Notes: generated by a model not told the origin, from the letters alone. Counted from the stretch's first letter, positions 23,970 through 35,568 are shown. The stretch: DNA of 64,000 nt from Alphaproteobacteria bacterium (GCA_030433335.1 JAUILL010000006.1:1-64000), one strand, 5' to 3'. Program-made: numbers and translations.

Positions 23970-25121
23970 TTACCTCTTGGTGAAGGCCGCCCTGATCATT
24001 CGGCTTAAACGTACATTCGGGATGGTTACCGGATTACCCTTCATAGAGGATGACAGGGCAGATGCCGCCGCAATGGCGTCAAAATCTAACGGCTGTTCTA
24101 CAAGGTCCGACAGCTGAGGCAACCCGGCGCGGTCGATCCATGCCTCAAGTGCGTCAATAGAACGCTCTTTGGGCCCACCTAGTGCTGCGGCAATCCAGAC
24201 TTTCACCTCTTCGAGGCGTGCACGGACGGAATCGGGCAGATCCGGAGCCGCGTCATGGTCCCTGAGAACCAAGGGCAGAAACCGTCCACAGAGTACACCA
24301 TGGGCAATGCCAGTTGTGCCGCCCAGAACCCCGGCCACGCCGTGCACCGCCCCAAGCCCTGAATTCGCCAGAGCAAGGCCGCCATAAACGCTGGTCAGCG
24401 CCAGATCATCCCGCGCTGCCGCATTTTCCGCGCCGACCAATGTGTGTAGAGCCTGAAGTCCACGCGGGATGGCATCGCGGCACAGCACGTCCGTGAGAAC
24501 AGTCGCTTTTGAGGACAGATAGGGTTCGATCACCTGCACAATCGCGTCTAGGCCAGAGGCAAGCGTAACCGCCGCCGGGCACCCATCGGTCAGAGCGGGA
24601 TCGATCACGGCCACATTCGCCAGCATTCTGTCATCTCGCAGGCTCACCTTGCGGCCCGCTTCGGGGATGCCGATGACGGCGTTCTTGGTGACCTCGGCTC
24701 CGGTGCCGGACGTCGTCGGCACTGCTACAAAGGGCAATGGCGCGGCCTCTAGCGGTCTGCCCTCGCCCACCACTTCGAGATAGCGCATCGGGCCAGCGGG
24801 CGCGGGCACGAGGGCAGCCAGAGCCTTGGCCAAGTCGATCACCGAGCCACCGCCAACCCCGACCACAACGTCGATCTTGTTTACCCGCGCTTGCTCCACC
24901 AATTCCAGCAGAAGCGGTAGATCAGGCTCGCCCGAGCCATAGACGACAGTAATTGCTGCGCCTTGGGCCTTCAGGTCGCTCTCCAGCGTGTCCGCCCACG
25001 CGACGGACCGACCCCGCACCAGCAAGACGCGCAGGCCAAGCGCGATGACGGCAGGTGCAACCAAGGCCGCTTTGCCGCGGCCAAATTCGATGCGGGCGGG
25101 GGCGGCCAGAGCGAACTGCAT
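23970..25121 (-). CDS. Iron-type alcohol dehydrogenase with altered metal site
   Basis: A 383-residue member of the group III (iron-dependent) alcohol dehydrogenases. The NAD-binding GGGSVIDLAKA and TSGTGAEVT motifs are intact. In FucO the metal is held by Asp, His, His and His. Here GLDAIVQVIEPYLS has Gln where the second ligand His should be, while VHGVAG and AHGVLCG keep the later two His; the conserved His of HGxAH is Gly. The gene starts at the last base of the glpK stop (TGATG) and closes the glycerol operon, suggesting a glycerol or dihydroxyacetone-related oxidoreductase. Cofactor and substrate are uncertain. Confidence 0.85.
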   Translation of the reverse strand: MQFALAAPARIEFGRGKAALVAPAVIALGLRVLLVRGRSVAWADTLESDLKAQGAAITVVYGSGEPDLPLLLELVEQARVNKIDVVVGVGGGSVIDLAKALAALVPAPAGPMRYLEVVGEGRPLEAAPLPFVAVPTTSGTGAEVTKNAVIGIPEAGRKVSLRDDRMLANVAVIDPALTDGCPAAVTLASGLDAIVQVIEPYLSSKATVLTDVLCRDAIPRGLQALHTLVGAENAAARDDLALTSVYGGLALANSGLGAVHGVAGVLGGTTGIAHGVLCGRFLPLVLRDHDAAPDLPDSVRARLEEVKVWIAAALGGPKERSIDALEAWIDRAGLPQLSDLVEQPLDFDAIAAASALSSSMKGNPVTIPNVRLSRMIRAAFTKR

Positions 25122-26605
25122 CAGACGCTCATCGTGGCCTGCACGGCGCGTTTCCACGCGTCGTATTTGGTGGCGCGGGTTTCATCGTCCATGGCCGGAT
25201 CAAAATGCTGTTCAATCGCCCATGTTTTGGCGAACTCTTCCATGGGCGGGTAGACACCGGCCTTCATCCCCGCGAGCCAAGCGGCCCCGAGCGCGGTCGT
25301 TTCCAGCACGGTCGGGCGATCCACAGGGGCGCCAATGATGTCCGACAGAAACTGCATGGCCCAGTCGTTGGCGCTCATGCCGCCATCGACGCGCAGGGTC
25401 GCTTCGCCGTCGTTCTGCCAATCAGCGGTCATCGCCTCCAGCAAATCGCGGGTCTGGTAGCCCACGCTCTCCAAAGCGGCTTTGGCGAACTCGGCGGGGC
25501 CAGAGTTGCGTGTCAGGCCGTAGACGGCGCCTCGGCATTCCGCGTCCCAATAGGGCGCTCCAAGGCCAGTGAACGCGGGCACGAGGATCAGGTCCTGTCC
25601 TTCGTCCGCCTTCTGCGCCAAAGGCAAGGTTTCCGACGCGCTTCGGATGATCTGCAACCCGTCCCGCAGCCACTGGACCACAGCGCCCGCGATAAAGATC
25701 GAACCTTCAAGAGCATAGGTCGGCTTGCCATCCAGCTGGTAGGCGATGGTCGTCAGCAGACGGTTGTTCGACCGAACCGGCGTGTCGCCGGTGTTCAGCA
25801 GCGCAAAGCAGCCCGTGCCATAGGTCGATTTCAGCATGCCAGGCTTGAAACAAGCCTGCCCAACGGTCGCGGCCTGTTGGTCGCCCGCAACGCCGAGGAT
25901 CGGGATCTCTTTGCTGAACAGATCTGCGCGGGTCATGCCGAACTCGCTCGCGCAATCCTGCACCGTCGGCAGCATCTCCATCGGGATGTCCATCAGATCG
26001 CAGATGGTCTGGGACCAACGACCCTTGCGGATATCATAGAGCAGCGTGCGCGCTGCGTTCGTGGCGTCCGTCACGTGCGATTTGCCGCCGGTCATTTTCC
26101 AGATCAGGAAGGTATCGACGGTCCCGAACAGCAGCTCGCCGTTGCGAGCGCGTTCGCGAGCGCCCTCCACGTGGTCCAAGATCCACTTCAGCTTGGTCCC
26201 CGAGAAATAGGGATCCATCAGCAGACCGGTGCGGTCAGTGAACATCTCTTCGTGGCCAGCGGCCTTCAGCTCTTTGCAGTAGTCCGAGGTCCGGCGGTCC
26301 TGCCAGACAATGGCGTTGTAGATCGGCTTGCCAGTGTCTTTCTCCCAGACCAGCGTGGTTTCCCGCTGGTTGGTGATGCCGATGGCCGCGATGTCGTTGG
26401 CGCTAATGCCGCACCGCTCGATCACTTCGCGGGCCGTGCCAGCGGTGGTGGACCAGATATCTGCAGGATCATGTTCAACCCAGCCCGACTTGGGGAAATG
26501 CTGCGTGAATTCCTCCTGAGCGGTCGCGCGCAGCTTCATCTCGCTGTCAAACAGGATCGCGCGGCTGGATGTGGTGCCCTGATCGATTGCCAGAATATAC
26601 GTCAT
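25121..26605 (-). CDS. glpK: Glycerol kinase
   Basis: A 494-residue FGGY-family kinase that phosphorylates imported glycerol to sn-glycerol-3-phosphate. The N-terminus [18 protein letters not shown] is the ATP-binding phosphate-1 loop. [11 protein letters not shown], the NQRETT motif, [14 protein letters not shown] and [10 protein letters not shown] are family blocks. ATG 26605 is preceded by GAGGAGGCC. Its placement after the transporter genes and before the dehydrogenase couples uptake to phosphorylation. Confidence 0.97.
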   Translation of the reverse strand: MTYILAIDQGTTSSRAILFDSEMKLRATAQEEFTQHFPKSGWVEHDPADIWSTTAGTAREVIERCGISANDIAAIGITNQRETTLVWEKDTGKPIYNAIVWQDRRTSDYCKELKAAGHEEMFTDRTGLLMDPYFSGTKLKWILDHVEGARERARNGELLFGTVDTFLIWKMTGGKSHVTDATNAARTLLYDIRKGRWSQTICDLMDIPMEMLPTVQDCASEFGMTRADLFSKEIPILGVAGDQQAATVGQACFKPGMLKSTYGTGCFALLNTGDTPVRSNNRLLTTIAYQLDGKPTYALEGSIFIAGAVVQWLRDGLQIIRSASETLPLAQKADEGQDLILVPAFTGLGAPYWDAECRGAVYGLTRNSGPAEFAKAALESVGYQTRDLLEAMTADWQNDGEATLRVDGGMSANDWAMQFLSDIIGAPVDRPTVLETTALGAAWLAGMKAGVYPPMEEFAKTWAIEQHFDPAMDDETRATKYDAWKRAVQATMSV

Positions 26606-26676
26606 CAGGGGGCCTCCTCTGCCTCGGTGCAACGTGGGAACTTTTTCTAATTTAACGGGAATTTGCAAACAACAAA

Positions 26677-26702
26677 GGGCGAGGCCATGACTGGCCCCGC
26701 CC
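26677..26702 (-). terminator. Terminator-like hairpin between glpV and glpK
   Basis: GGGCG-GGCCA (26677-26687) pairs with TGGCC-CGCCC (26692-26702), with one mismatched pair and loop TGAC. Read on the minus strand it is followed by TTTGTTGTTT. It lies just after the glpV stop, so glpK and the dehydrogenase may be expressed at a lower level, or from a promoter of their own. Confidence 0.75.
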
Positions 26703-26717
26703 CTGTTTCAAAACCGC

Positions 26718-28442
26718 TTACTTCCAGCTGGCGATCAGCTCGTCGTAGGACACGGTCTGGGGCTCTTCACGCTCGTTGTCGAGCTTGGCCTTGGGCGAGC
26801 CGGGCTGCGAGAGCCAGTACTCGGGGTCCTGCTCCTCGTTCAGCTTGGGACCGATGTCACCCTGAACGCCTGCACGCTCAAGACGCTCCAGAACCTTTTC
26901 CTGATCGGCGCAGAGCGAGTCCATGGCCTCTTGCGGAGACTTGGCACCCGACATTGCGTCGCCAATGTTCTGCCACCACAGCTGAGCCAGCTTGGGGTAG
27001 TCAGGCACGTTGGTACCGGTCGGCGACCACTGAACGCGTGCGGGCGAACGGTAGAATTCGACCAGACCACCCAGTTGCGGTGCGCGCTCGGTGAACGAGT
27101 CGTGCTGGATGGTGGACTCGCGGATAAAGGTCAGACCCACGTGCGATTTCTTCACGTCCACAGTCTTGGAGGTGACGAACTGCGCGTAGAGCCATGCGGC
27201 CTTGGCGTTGTCGACGGGGGTCGACTCCATCAGAGTCCACGAACCGGCATCCTGGTAGCCAATCTTGGTGCCTTCTTCCCAGTACGCGCCGTGCGGGCTG
27301 GGAGCCATGCGCCACTTGGGGGTGCCATCGTCGTTCATGACCGGCAGGCCTTCTTTGACCATGTCGGCGGTGAAGGCGGTGTACCAGAACATCTGCTGCG
27401 CGATGCTACCCTGTGCGGGCACCGGACCTGCTTCGGAGAAGGTCATACCGGCTGCTGCGGGGGGCGTGTACTTTTCCAGCCACTCGATCGATTTGGTGAT
27501 CGCGTAAACCGCTGCGGGGCCGTTGGTCGCGCCGCCACGGGCGACACAAGAACCAACAGGCTGGCTGTTTTCGTTAACGCGGATGCCCCATTCGTCGACG
27601 GGCAGACCGTTGGGCTCGCCCTTGTCGCCGGCACCAGCCATGGACAGCCACGCGTCGGTGTAGCGCCAGCCAAGGCTCGGGTCTTTCTTGCCGTAGTCCA
27701 TGTTGCCATAGACACCCTCGGACGGGCCGCCCGCATAGGACATGTCACGACCGGTAAAGAACTCTGCGATGTCCTCGTAGGCCGACCAGTTGACCGGAAC
27801 ACCCAGATCGTAGCCGTACTTGGCTTTGAAGTCCTCTTGGGTTTTGGGATCGTTGAACCAGTCGTAGCGGAACCAGTAGAGGTTCGCGAACTGCTGGTCG
27901 GGCAGCTGGTAAAGCTTGCCATCGGGGCCGGTGGTGAACGACTTGCCAACGAAGTCCTCGATATCGAGGTTCGGGTTGGTCACGTCTGCGCCTTCGCCTG
28001 CCATCCAGTCGGTCAGGTTGCGGGCCTGCTGGTAGCGCCAGTGGGTACCGATCAGGTCAGAGTCGTTGATGTAGCCATCATAGATATTCTGGCCCGACTG
28101 CATCTGGGTCTGCAGCTTTTCGACCACGTCACCTTCGCCGATCAGGTCGTGGGTGACCTGAATGCCGGTGATCGCGGTGAAGGCAGGTGCCAACACTTTG
28201 GATTCGTATTCGTGGGTGGTGATGGTTTCGGAAACCACTTTGATTTCCATGCCAGCGAACGGCTGCGCAGCATCGACGAACCACTGCATCTCGGCTTCTT
28301 GATCAGCGCGGCTCAGCGCGGACAGATCACCGATTTCCTCGTCGAGGAACTTCTTGGCAGCGTCCATGTCCGCGAAAGCGGGGCCGGACAGCAGGGTCAG
28401 CGCGACCCCCAGTGCCGTGGTTGATTTGAAAAACGGGTTCAT
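26718..28442 (-). CDS. glpV: Glycerol ABC transporter periplasmic binding protein GlpV
   Basis: A 574-residue binding protein of the large extracellular-solute class found in rhizobial glpSTPQUV systems. A signal peptide ends at about residue 25 (SGPAFA-DM). VVSETITTHEYESKVLAPAF and INDSDLIGTHWRYQQ mark the N-lobe, and the length is typical of GlpV rather than of ordinary sugar-binding proteins. AGGGAGGAAAC precedes the ATG. It delivers glycerol to GlpPQ. A terminator-like hairpin follows it. Confidence 0.93.
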   Translation of the reverse strand: MNPFFKSTTALGVALTLLSGPAFADMDAAKKFLDEEIGDLSALSRADQEAEMQWFVDAAQPFAGMEIKVVSETITTHEYESKVLAPAFTAITGIQVTHDLIGEGDVVEKLQTQMQSGQNIYDGYINDSDLIGTHWRYQQARNLTDWMAGEGADVTNPNLDIEDFVGKSFTTGPDGKLYQLPDQQFANLYWFRYDWFNDPKTQEDFKAKYGYDLGVPVNWSAYEDIAEFFTGRDMSYAGGPSEGVYGNMDYGKKDPSLGWRYTDAWLSMAGAGDKGEPNGLPVDEWGIRVNENSQPVGSCVARGGATNGPAAVYAITKSIEWLEKYTPPAAAGMTFSEAGPVPAQGSIAQQMFWYTAFTADMVKEGLPVMNDDGTPKWRMAPSPHGAYWEEGTKIGYQDAGSWTLMESTPVDNAKAAWLYAQFVTSKTVDVKKSHVGLTFIRESTIQHDSFTERAPQLGGLVEFYRSPARVQWSPTGTNVPDYPKLAQLWWQNIGDAMSGAKSPQEAMDSLCADQEKVLERLERAGVQGDIGPKLNEEQDPEYWLSQPGSPKAKLDNEREEPQTVSYDELIASWK

Positions 28443-28476
28443 AGTTTCCTCCCTATATTGAACCGTTCACACGTTA

Positions 28477-28498
28477 GCCGGTGGTCGTTGCCGCCGGC
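28477..28498 (-). other. Hairpin between glpU and glpV
   Basis: GCCGGTGG (28477-28484) can pair with CCGCCGGC (28491-28498), one G-U pair, loop TCGTTG, in the short spacer ahead of the glpV ribosome binding site. No U run follows. It may protect the glpV mRNA end and raise binding-protein output; this is inference. Confidence 0.4.
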
Positions 28499-28510
28499 AG
28501 AAGTCAGCCC

Positions 28511-28783
28511 TTAGACCCAGCGGAACACCGCCAGAGCGTAAACAAGGCAAACCCCCAGAGCGTAGGGCTGGTTGTCCCCCACCAAACCCAGCCAAGCGAG
28601 GTTGATGAAGGCCGAGCCCAGAAGCGTGATGAACAGACGATCACCGCGCGTCGTTTCGATCCGCAGGACGCCCGTGCGGGGCGTCTCGGGGAATTTGATC
28701 GCCAGTACCGTGAAGGTCACCAGCAAGAGCGCAATCACACCGAAGAAGATTGCCGTCTGAGATGTCCATGCCATCCAAGCCAT
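28511..28783 (-). CDS. glpU: Small membrane protein of the glycerol transporter (DUF2160, GlpU)
   Basis: A 90-residue protein with two hydrophobic segments, about residues 10-30 (IFFGVIALLLVTFTVLAI) and about 50-70 and beyond, joined by a polar RIETTRGDRLF loop. DUF2160 proteins are found almost only within glp ABC operons; their exact role is not known. AGGAGA precedes the ATG. It lies between permease glpQ and binding protein glpV. Confidence 0.88.
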   Translation of the reverse strand: MAWMAWTSQTAIFFGVIALLLVTFTVLAIKFPETPRTGVLRIETTRGDRLFITLLGSAFINLAWLGLVGDNQPYALGVCLVYALAVFRWV

Positions 28784-28807
28784 TGATCGGTCTCCTAATC
28801 TTCGGGG

Positions 28808-29659
<852 letters not shown>

Positions 29660-29662
29660 GGA

Positions 29663-30531
29663 TCAGCTCTCCCGCTTATCAAGGTTGGTCATGACGGTGT
29701 AGAACACCCACGAAATCAAGAGGATCACTAGGAAGTACATCAGCGAAAAGGCTGCTGCCGGTCCCAGATCGAATTGCCCAAGCGCCATCTTCACAAGGTC
29801 GATCGACAAGAAGGTGGTTGCGTTGCCGGGGCCACCGCCGGTCACAACGAACGGCTCGGTGTAGATCATGAAGCTGTCCATAAAGCGCAGCAGGATCGCG
29901 ATCATCAGAACGCCCATCATTTTAGGCAACTCGATATAGCGGAAGACTTTCCAGCGGCTGGCTTGGTCGATCTTGGCCGCCTGATAGTAGGCGTCGGGGA
30001 TCGATTGCAGACCGGCATAAGCAAGCAGCGCCACCAGCGAGGTCCAGTGCCAGACGTCCATCACGATCACGGTGATCCACGCGGCGTAGAAATCCTGAGT
30101 GTAGTTGTAGCTGATGCCCAGTTTATCCAGCGTGTAGCCCAAGAGGCCAATGTCCACGCGGCCAAATATCTGCCAGATGGTGCCCACCACGTTCCAAGGG
30201 ATCAGCAGCGGCAGGGACATCAGAACCAGACAGAAGCTGGCCCAGAAGCCCTTTTTCGGCATATTCAGCGCCACAAAAATCCCCAGCGGGATCTCGATCG
30301 CCAGAATGATCGCAGAGAACACGATCTGGCGGCCCAGCGCGTCCCACATCCGGTCCGAGTGCAGCAGTTCATCGAACCAATCGAGACCGGCCCAGAAGAA
30401 CTGGTTGTTCCCGAAGGTGTCCTGAAACGCGTAGTTCACAACGGTCATCAGCGGGATCACCGCCGAAAACGCCACGAGGATCAGAACAGGCAGGACGAGG
30501 AACCATGCCTTTTGGTTGACTGTCTTTTCCA

Positions 30532-30532
<1 letters not shown>
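29663..30532 (-). CDS. glpP: Glycerol ABC transporter permease GlpP
   Basis: A 289-residue MalF-type permease. The first helix is WFLVLPVLILVAFSAVIPL, and the EAA-type loop reads PDAYYQAAKIDQASRWKVF. The ATG shares its last base with the glpT stop (TGATG), an arrangement that recurs in this operon. It forms a heterodimer with GlpQ in the inner membrane. Confidence 0.93.
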
Positions 30533-31608
<1,076 letters not shown>

Positions 31609-31619
31609 GGTCCTCTCCC

Positions 31620-32708
31620 TTATGCGGCGGCTGCGTAGGCGGCAGGGGCAACCAGCTTGCCGTCTTCGCCAAAGATGTAGACGTGGCTCGGGTCCAGATA
31701 GACATCAAGCGGTGCGCCAAGCGTCAGGTTGTGCACCCCGTGCACCAGACCGACCCAGCGCTCGCCGTGGTGATCAAGGTGAACAAAGGTTTCCGAGCCA
31801 GTCAGCTCGGTCACAACGAGGTTCGTGGTGAACTTCATCGCATCAGCGGTGTGCTTGCCGATCTCGACGTGATTTGGACGGAAACCCGCGATGTAGCGAC
31901 CATCCGGCAAGTTCGCCAAGGCACCGGTCGCAGGGGTCTTCTGACCCTTGCCGAACATCAGGACGTGGCCGGTCTTGCTGATCTGCAGGAAATTCATGGG
32001 CGGATCGCTGAACACACGGGCGGTGGTCGCATCCACGGGATGGCGATAGACCGACGGGGTCAAGCCGAATTGGGTCACACGCCCTTCCCACAGGGTGGCA
32101 CAGTTGCCCCCCAGCAGCAGAGCCTCTTCGGGTTCGGTGGTCGCGTAGACGAAAATGCTGCCAGACTCTTCGAAAATCTTGGGGATCTCGATCCGCAGTT
32201 CTTCGCGCAGTTTGTAGTCTAGGTTTGCCAGAGGTTCGTCCAGCAGCACCAGACCCGCGTTTTTGACCAGAGCCCGCGCCAAGGCGCAGCGCTGTTGTTG
32301 ACCGCCCGACAATTCCAGCGGCTTGCGCTGAAGCATCGGGGTTAGCTTCATCAGGTCGGCAGCTTGGTTCACCGCGGCATCAATCTCGGCCGAGGTTTTG
32401 CCCATCAGCTTCAGCGGAGAGGCGATGTTGTCGTAGACGGTCATCGAGGGGTAGTTGATGAACTGCTGGTAAACCATCGCCACCTGACGGTCCTGAACCC
32501 GCATCCCGGTCACATCCTGACCGTTCCACATGATCCGGCCCGAGGTCGGCACATCCAAACCAGCCATCAAACGCATCAGCGAGGTCTTGCCCGACAAGGT
32601 CGGTCCAAGCAGCACGTTCATCGTGCCAGGTTGCAAGACCAGATCAGTCTCGTAAATATGGGTCTGGCCGCTCACGACCTTCGAGACCCGCTCAAGAGCG
32701 AGAGTCAT
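31620..32708 (-). CDS. glpS: Glycerol ABC transporter ATP-binding protein GlpS
   Basis: A 362-residue MalK-type ATPase. Walker A is GPTLSGKTSLMR, where Leu-Ser replaces the more common Gly-Ser/Ala-Gly before GKT. The signature is LSGGQQQRCALARAL and Walker B is LVLLDEPLANLDYK, so this subunit, unlike GlpT, keeps a full signature. Beyond residue 240 lies the regulatory domain. GGGGAGGAGG precedes the ATG. It is the first transporter gene after glpD. Confidence 0.92.
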   Translation of the reverse strand: MTLALERVSKVVSGQTHIYETDLVLQPGTMNVLLGPTLSGKTSLMRLMAGLDVPTSGRIMWNGQDVTGMRVQDRQVAMVYQQFINYPSMTVYDNIASPLKLMGKTSAEIDAAVNQAADLMKLTPMLQRKPLELSGGQQQRCALARALVKNAGLVLLDEPLANLDYKLREELRIEIPKIFEESGSIFVYATTEPEEALLLGGNCATLWEGRVTQFGLTPSVYRHPVDATTARVFSDPPMNFLQISKTGHVLMFGKGQKTPATGALANLPDGRYIAGFRPNHVEIGKHTADAMKFTTNLVVTELTGSETFVHLDHHGERWVGLVHGVHNLTLGAPLDVYLDPSHVYIFGEDGKLVAPAAYAAAA

Positions 32709-32732
32709 TCTTCCTCCTCCCCTTCGTTCGCA

Positions 32733-34337
32733 TCACTGCGCCGCTTGCGCGACACCGACACCCCGAACGTCACTCATCCACTGGTCCAGCGCTGCGACCT
32801 CTTCCGCCGTCAAACGCAGACCCAATTTGCTACGCCGCCACACGACGTCTTCGGCTGTTTGCGCGTATTCGCGTTCCATCAGCCAGCGCACTTCAGCCTC
32901 GGTCAAGGTTGCCCCGAAGTCACGCCCCAGTTGCACCGCATCCCGAACGTCTCCCAGCACTTCCGAGGCCTCGGCCCCATACGCACGGATCAGGCGACGT
33001 GCCCAGAAGGGCGTCAGGAACGGAAATTTCTTTTGCAGATCAGAGATCAGCTTTTCGGTGTCACTCACCGCAAAGTCGCCCCCCGGCAGCGCAACGCCCG
33101 CTGTCCAAGTGCCCGGCGTCTTCGTGAAGTACTGCTGGATATGCTCCAGCGCACTCTCGGCGAGTCGGCGATAGGTTGTGATCTTGCCACCAAACACATT
33201 CAGCACAGGCGCGCCGCCATTGGCGTCGACCTTGAGCGTGTAGTCACGGGTCGCCGCTGTCGCGCTGCTGGCCCCGTCATCATAGAGCGGACGCACGCCG
33301 GAATAGGTCCAGACGATATCGGCGCGGGTCACGGGCTGTTTGAAGTAGTCGGACGCGAAATTTAGCAAGTAATCGCGCTCTTCGTCGGTACACTCGGGCT
33401 TGATCGACGGATCCGTGTGCTCGGCATCGGTGGTCCCGATCAGGGTGAAGTCCTGCTCATACGGGATCGCGAAAATGATCCGGCCATCGGTCCCTTGGAA
33501 GAAGTAGCACTTGTCGTGGTCATAAAGCTTGCGGGTCACAATGTGACTGCCACGCACCAGACGCACGCCTTCGGTGCTGTTCGAGCGGATCTTGCCGTGG
33601 ATGATGTCACCGACCCAAGGTCCACCCGCGTTCACCAGCATCTTGGCGCGGAGACGCTTCTGAACGCCTGTGTTCGTGTCCTGCACGATCACTTCCCACA
33701 TGTCATCAACACGCGCACAGGACATGACTTTGGTGCGGGTCATGATCTCAGCCCCGCGCGCCTCGGCATCGCGGGCGTTCAGGACAACCAGACGCGAATC
33801 CTCGACCCAGCAATCGGAATATTCGTAGGCCTTCTCAAAGCGCTCCTGCAGCGGTGCGCCTTCGGGACCTTGGGTTAGGTCGACGGTCGAGGTGCCAGGC
33901 AAAATTTCGCGGCCACCCAGATTGTCGTACATGAACAAGCCCAGACGGATCAGCCATGCAGGACGGCGACCTTTCATCCAAGGCATCACGGTGTTCAGAA
34001 TGCGCGAGGTCGGCGTCGAATTCTCGAACCGCATGTCCTTGTGGTAGGGTAGCACGAAACGCATGGGCCAACTGATATGCGGCATCGCTTTCAGCAGAAC
34101 TTCGCGTTCGATCAGCGCCTCACGCACCAGACGAACCTCGAAATACTCCAGATAGCGCAGACCACCATGAAACAGTTTGGTCGAGGAAGAGGACGTCGCA
34201 GACGCAAGGTCCCCCATCTCGGCCAGAGCAACGCTGAGACCACGGCCAGACGCATCACGCGCAATGCCGCATCCGTTGATGCCCCCGCCAATAATGAACA
34301 GGTCAAAAATCTGCTGCGTTTCGCCAGATGCCGACAC
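32733..34337 (-). CDS. glpD: Aerobic glycerol-3-phosphate dehydrogenase
   Basis: A 534-residue FAD enzyme that oxidises glycerol-3-phosphate to dihydroxyacetone phosphate at the inner membrane. The FAD-binding start is FDLFIIGGGINGCGIARDA (about residues 11-29), and SSSSTKLFHGGLRYLE is the DAO-family block. The GTG at 34337 has GAGGGAGG six bases upstream and is preferred to the ATG at 34358. It heads the operon that ends with glpK and the alcohol dehydrogenase, and is divergent from glpR. Confidence 0.95.
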   Translation of the reverse strand: MSASGETQQIFDLFIIGGGINGCGIARDASGRGLSVALAEMGDLASATSSSSTKLFHGGLRYLEYFEVRLVREALIEREVLLKAMPHISWPMRFVLPYHKDMRFENSTPTSRILNTVMPWMKGRRPAWLIRLGLFMYDNLGGREILPGTSTVDLTQGPEGAPLQERFEKAYEYSDCWVEDSRLVVLNARDAEARGAEIMTRTKVMSCARVDDMWEVIVQDTNTGVQKRLRAKMLVNAGGPWVGDIIHGKIRSNSTEGVRLVRGSHIVTRKLYDHDKCYFFQGTDGRIIFAIPYEQDFTLIGTTDAEHTDPSIKPECTDEERDYLLNFASDYFKQPVTRADIVWTYSGVRPLYDDGASSATAATRDYTLKVDANGGAPVLNVFGGKITTYRRLAESALEHIQQYFTKTPGTWTAGVALPGGDFAVSDTEKLISDLQKKFPFLTPFWARRLIRAYGAEASEVLGDVRDAVQLGRDFGATLTEAEVRWLMEREYAQTAEDVVWRRSKLGLRLTAEEVAALDQWMSDVRGVGVAQAAQ

Positions 34338-34407
34338 GTGGTCCTCCCTCAACCGCATTTCGGTTCGAGAGGAAAGCTATGTCCGACCGCAGAAAAAAGA
34401 AACCCAA

Positions 34408-34571
34408 AATGTTCGTTTATGTTCGCTTTGCCCTATATGACTGAATTTAAATGTAAAAGCTTCATGACACTTGGCCAACGCCGCGGTGCAGCGCAAGATT
34501 ATTGCGTGCCGAAACGCCAAATTTTGCGATTCGCCCGTGATTCGCGGAGTGATTCTTGAATAACGAACAAA
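34408..34571. promoter_or_regulatory. GlpR-type operator half sites between glpD and glpR
   Basis: The E. coli GlpR half site is WATGTTCGWT. AATGTTCGTT at 34408-34417 matches in full, and TATGTTCGCT at 34418-34427 matches at nine of ten, as a tandem direct repeat. AACGAACAAA at 34562-34571 is the reverse complement of a further nine-of-ten match, 36 bases before glpR. The pattern suggests that GlpR controls both the operon and itself. Binding is inferred. Confidence 0.65.
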
Positions 34572-34606
34572 AACGCGCATAATCGCGTGACGTTCGGAGG
34601 AGAGCC

Positions 34607-35371
34607 ATGTCCCAAACACTACGCCATCCAGAGATTCTGGAGATCGCGCGCCGTGAAGGCAAAGTCACGGTAGAGGGGCTGGCCGCCCATTTCGGCGTGA
34701 CCCTACAGACCATCCGGCGCGATCTGACCGACCTTGCCGATGGTGGACACCTTGAGCGCGTGCATGGTGGGGCGATCCTGCCCTCCGGCACTACGAACAT
34801 CGAATACGAAGAGCGCCGTCTGCTGCAATCGGACGCCAAGGTCGCGATCGCTCAGGCATGCGCCGCGCGAATTCCCGAGAACGCGTCGATTTTTCTGAAC
34901 ATCGGTACCAGCACAGAGGCTGTCGCATCTGAACTCTTGCGCCACCGCGATATGATGGTGGTCACCAACAACCTGAATGTGGCGAACATTCTGGGCCAGA
35001 ACTCGGACTGTCAGGTGATCGTCGCGGGCGGTACACTGCGCCGGTCGGACGGCGGCCTCATTGGCAATCTGACCGTTCAGGCCATCGCGCAATTCAAATT
35101 CGATCTGGCGATCATCGGCTGCTCGGCTCTGGACGAGGACGGTGACATTCTGGATTTCGACATTCAAGAGGTTGGCGTCAGCCAAGCCATTCTGCGCCAG
35201 TCGCGCAAAACGTACCTTGTTTCTGACGGGTCTAAATTCCAGCGGAACGCGCCGGCCAGAATCGGGTCCCTAGCCGATCTGGATGCGTTCTTCACCGACC
35301 GCCCCCTACCCCGCGATCTACAGGAAAAATGCGAGCGTTGGGGCACAGAAGTCATCGTCGCGCAGCCCTGA
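34607..35371 (+). CDS. glpR: Glycerol-3-phosphate regulon repressor
   Basis: A 254-residue DeoR-family repressor. The helix-turn-helix is VEGLAAHFGVTLQTIRRDLTDL (about residues 22-43). The sensor domain has NIGTSTEAVA, IVAGGTLRRSDGGLIG and the C-terminal LVSDGSKFQRNAPARIG block. GGAGGAG stands before the ATG. It is divergent from glpD and probably repressed by glycerol-3-phosphate-free binding to the TGTTCG half sites. Confidence 0.92.
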   Translation: MSQTLRHPEILEIARREGKVTVEGLAAHFGVTLQTIRRDLTDLADGGHLERVHGGAILPSGTTNIEYEERRLLQSDAKVAIAQACAARIPENASIFLNIGTSTEAVASELLRHRDMMVVTNNLNVANILGQNSDCQVIVAGGTLRRSDGGLIGNLTVQAIAQFKFDLAIIGCSALDEDGDILDFDIQEVGVSQAILRQSRKTYLVSDGSKFQRNAPARIGSLADLDAFFTDRPLPRDLQEKCERWGTEVIVAQP

Positions 35372-35431
35372 CGGACGCGACCAAGCCTCACCCTAACCGG
35401 ATGTTTTTGCTTTAAAACTTTAAGGGAAACC

Positions 35432-35508
35432 TGGTAGCGGAGGAGGGACTTGAACCCCCGACACGCGGATTATGATTCCGCTGCTCTAACCAACTGAGCT
35501 ACTCCGCC
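35432..35508 (-). tRNA. tRNA-Met (anticodon CAT)
   Basis: A complete 77-base tRNA on the minus strand, with 5' GGCGGAG acceptor, D arm AGCTCAGTTGGTTAGAGC, anticodon stem GCGGA/TCCGC around loop ATCATAA, T arm GGGGGTTCAAGTCCC and an encoded CCA end. The loop anticodon is CAT. The acceptor pair and overall sequence fit the elongator Met tRNA rather than the initiator; a lysidine-modified Ile2 tRNA is less likely. Confidence 0.94.
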
Positions 35509-35568
35509 ATCTGGTGGACGCTGACTTAAGGCCACGGTAAAGGACCGTCAAGCGCCAAAAGCTCTGAA

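Noticed and set aside
25055-26650. Plus-strand frame of 531 codons opposite glpK
   Set aside because: Same reason: glpK is clear on the minus strand and the plus frame shows no family pattern.
26931-28424. Plus-strand frame of 497 codons opposite glpV
   Set aside because: Antisense shadow of a conserved binding protein; no start signal.
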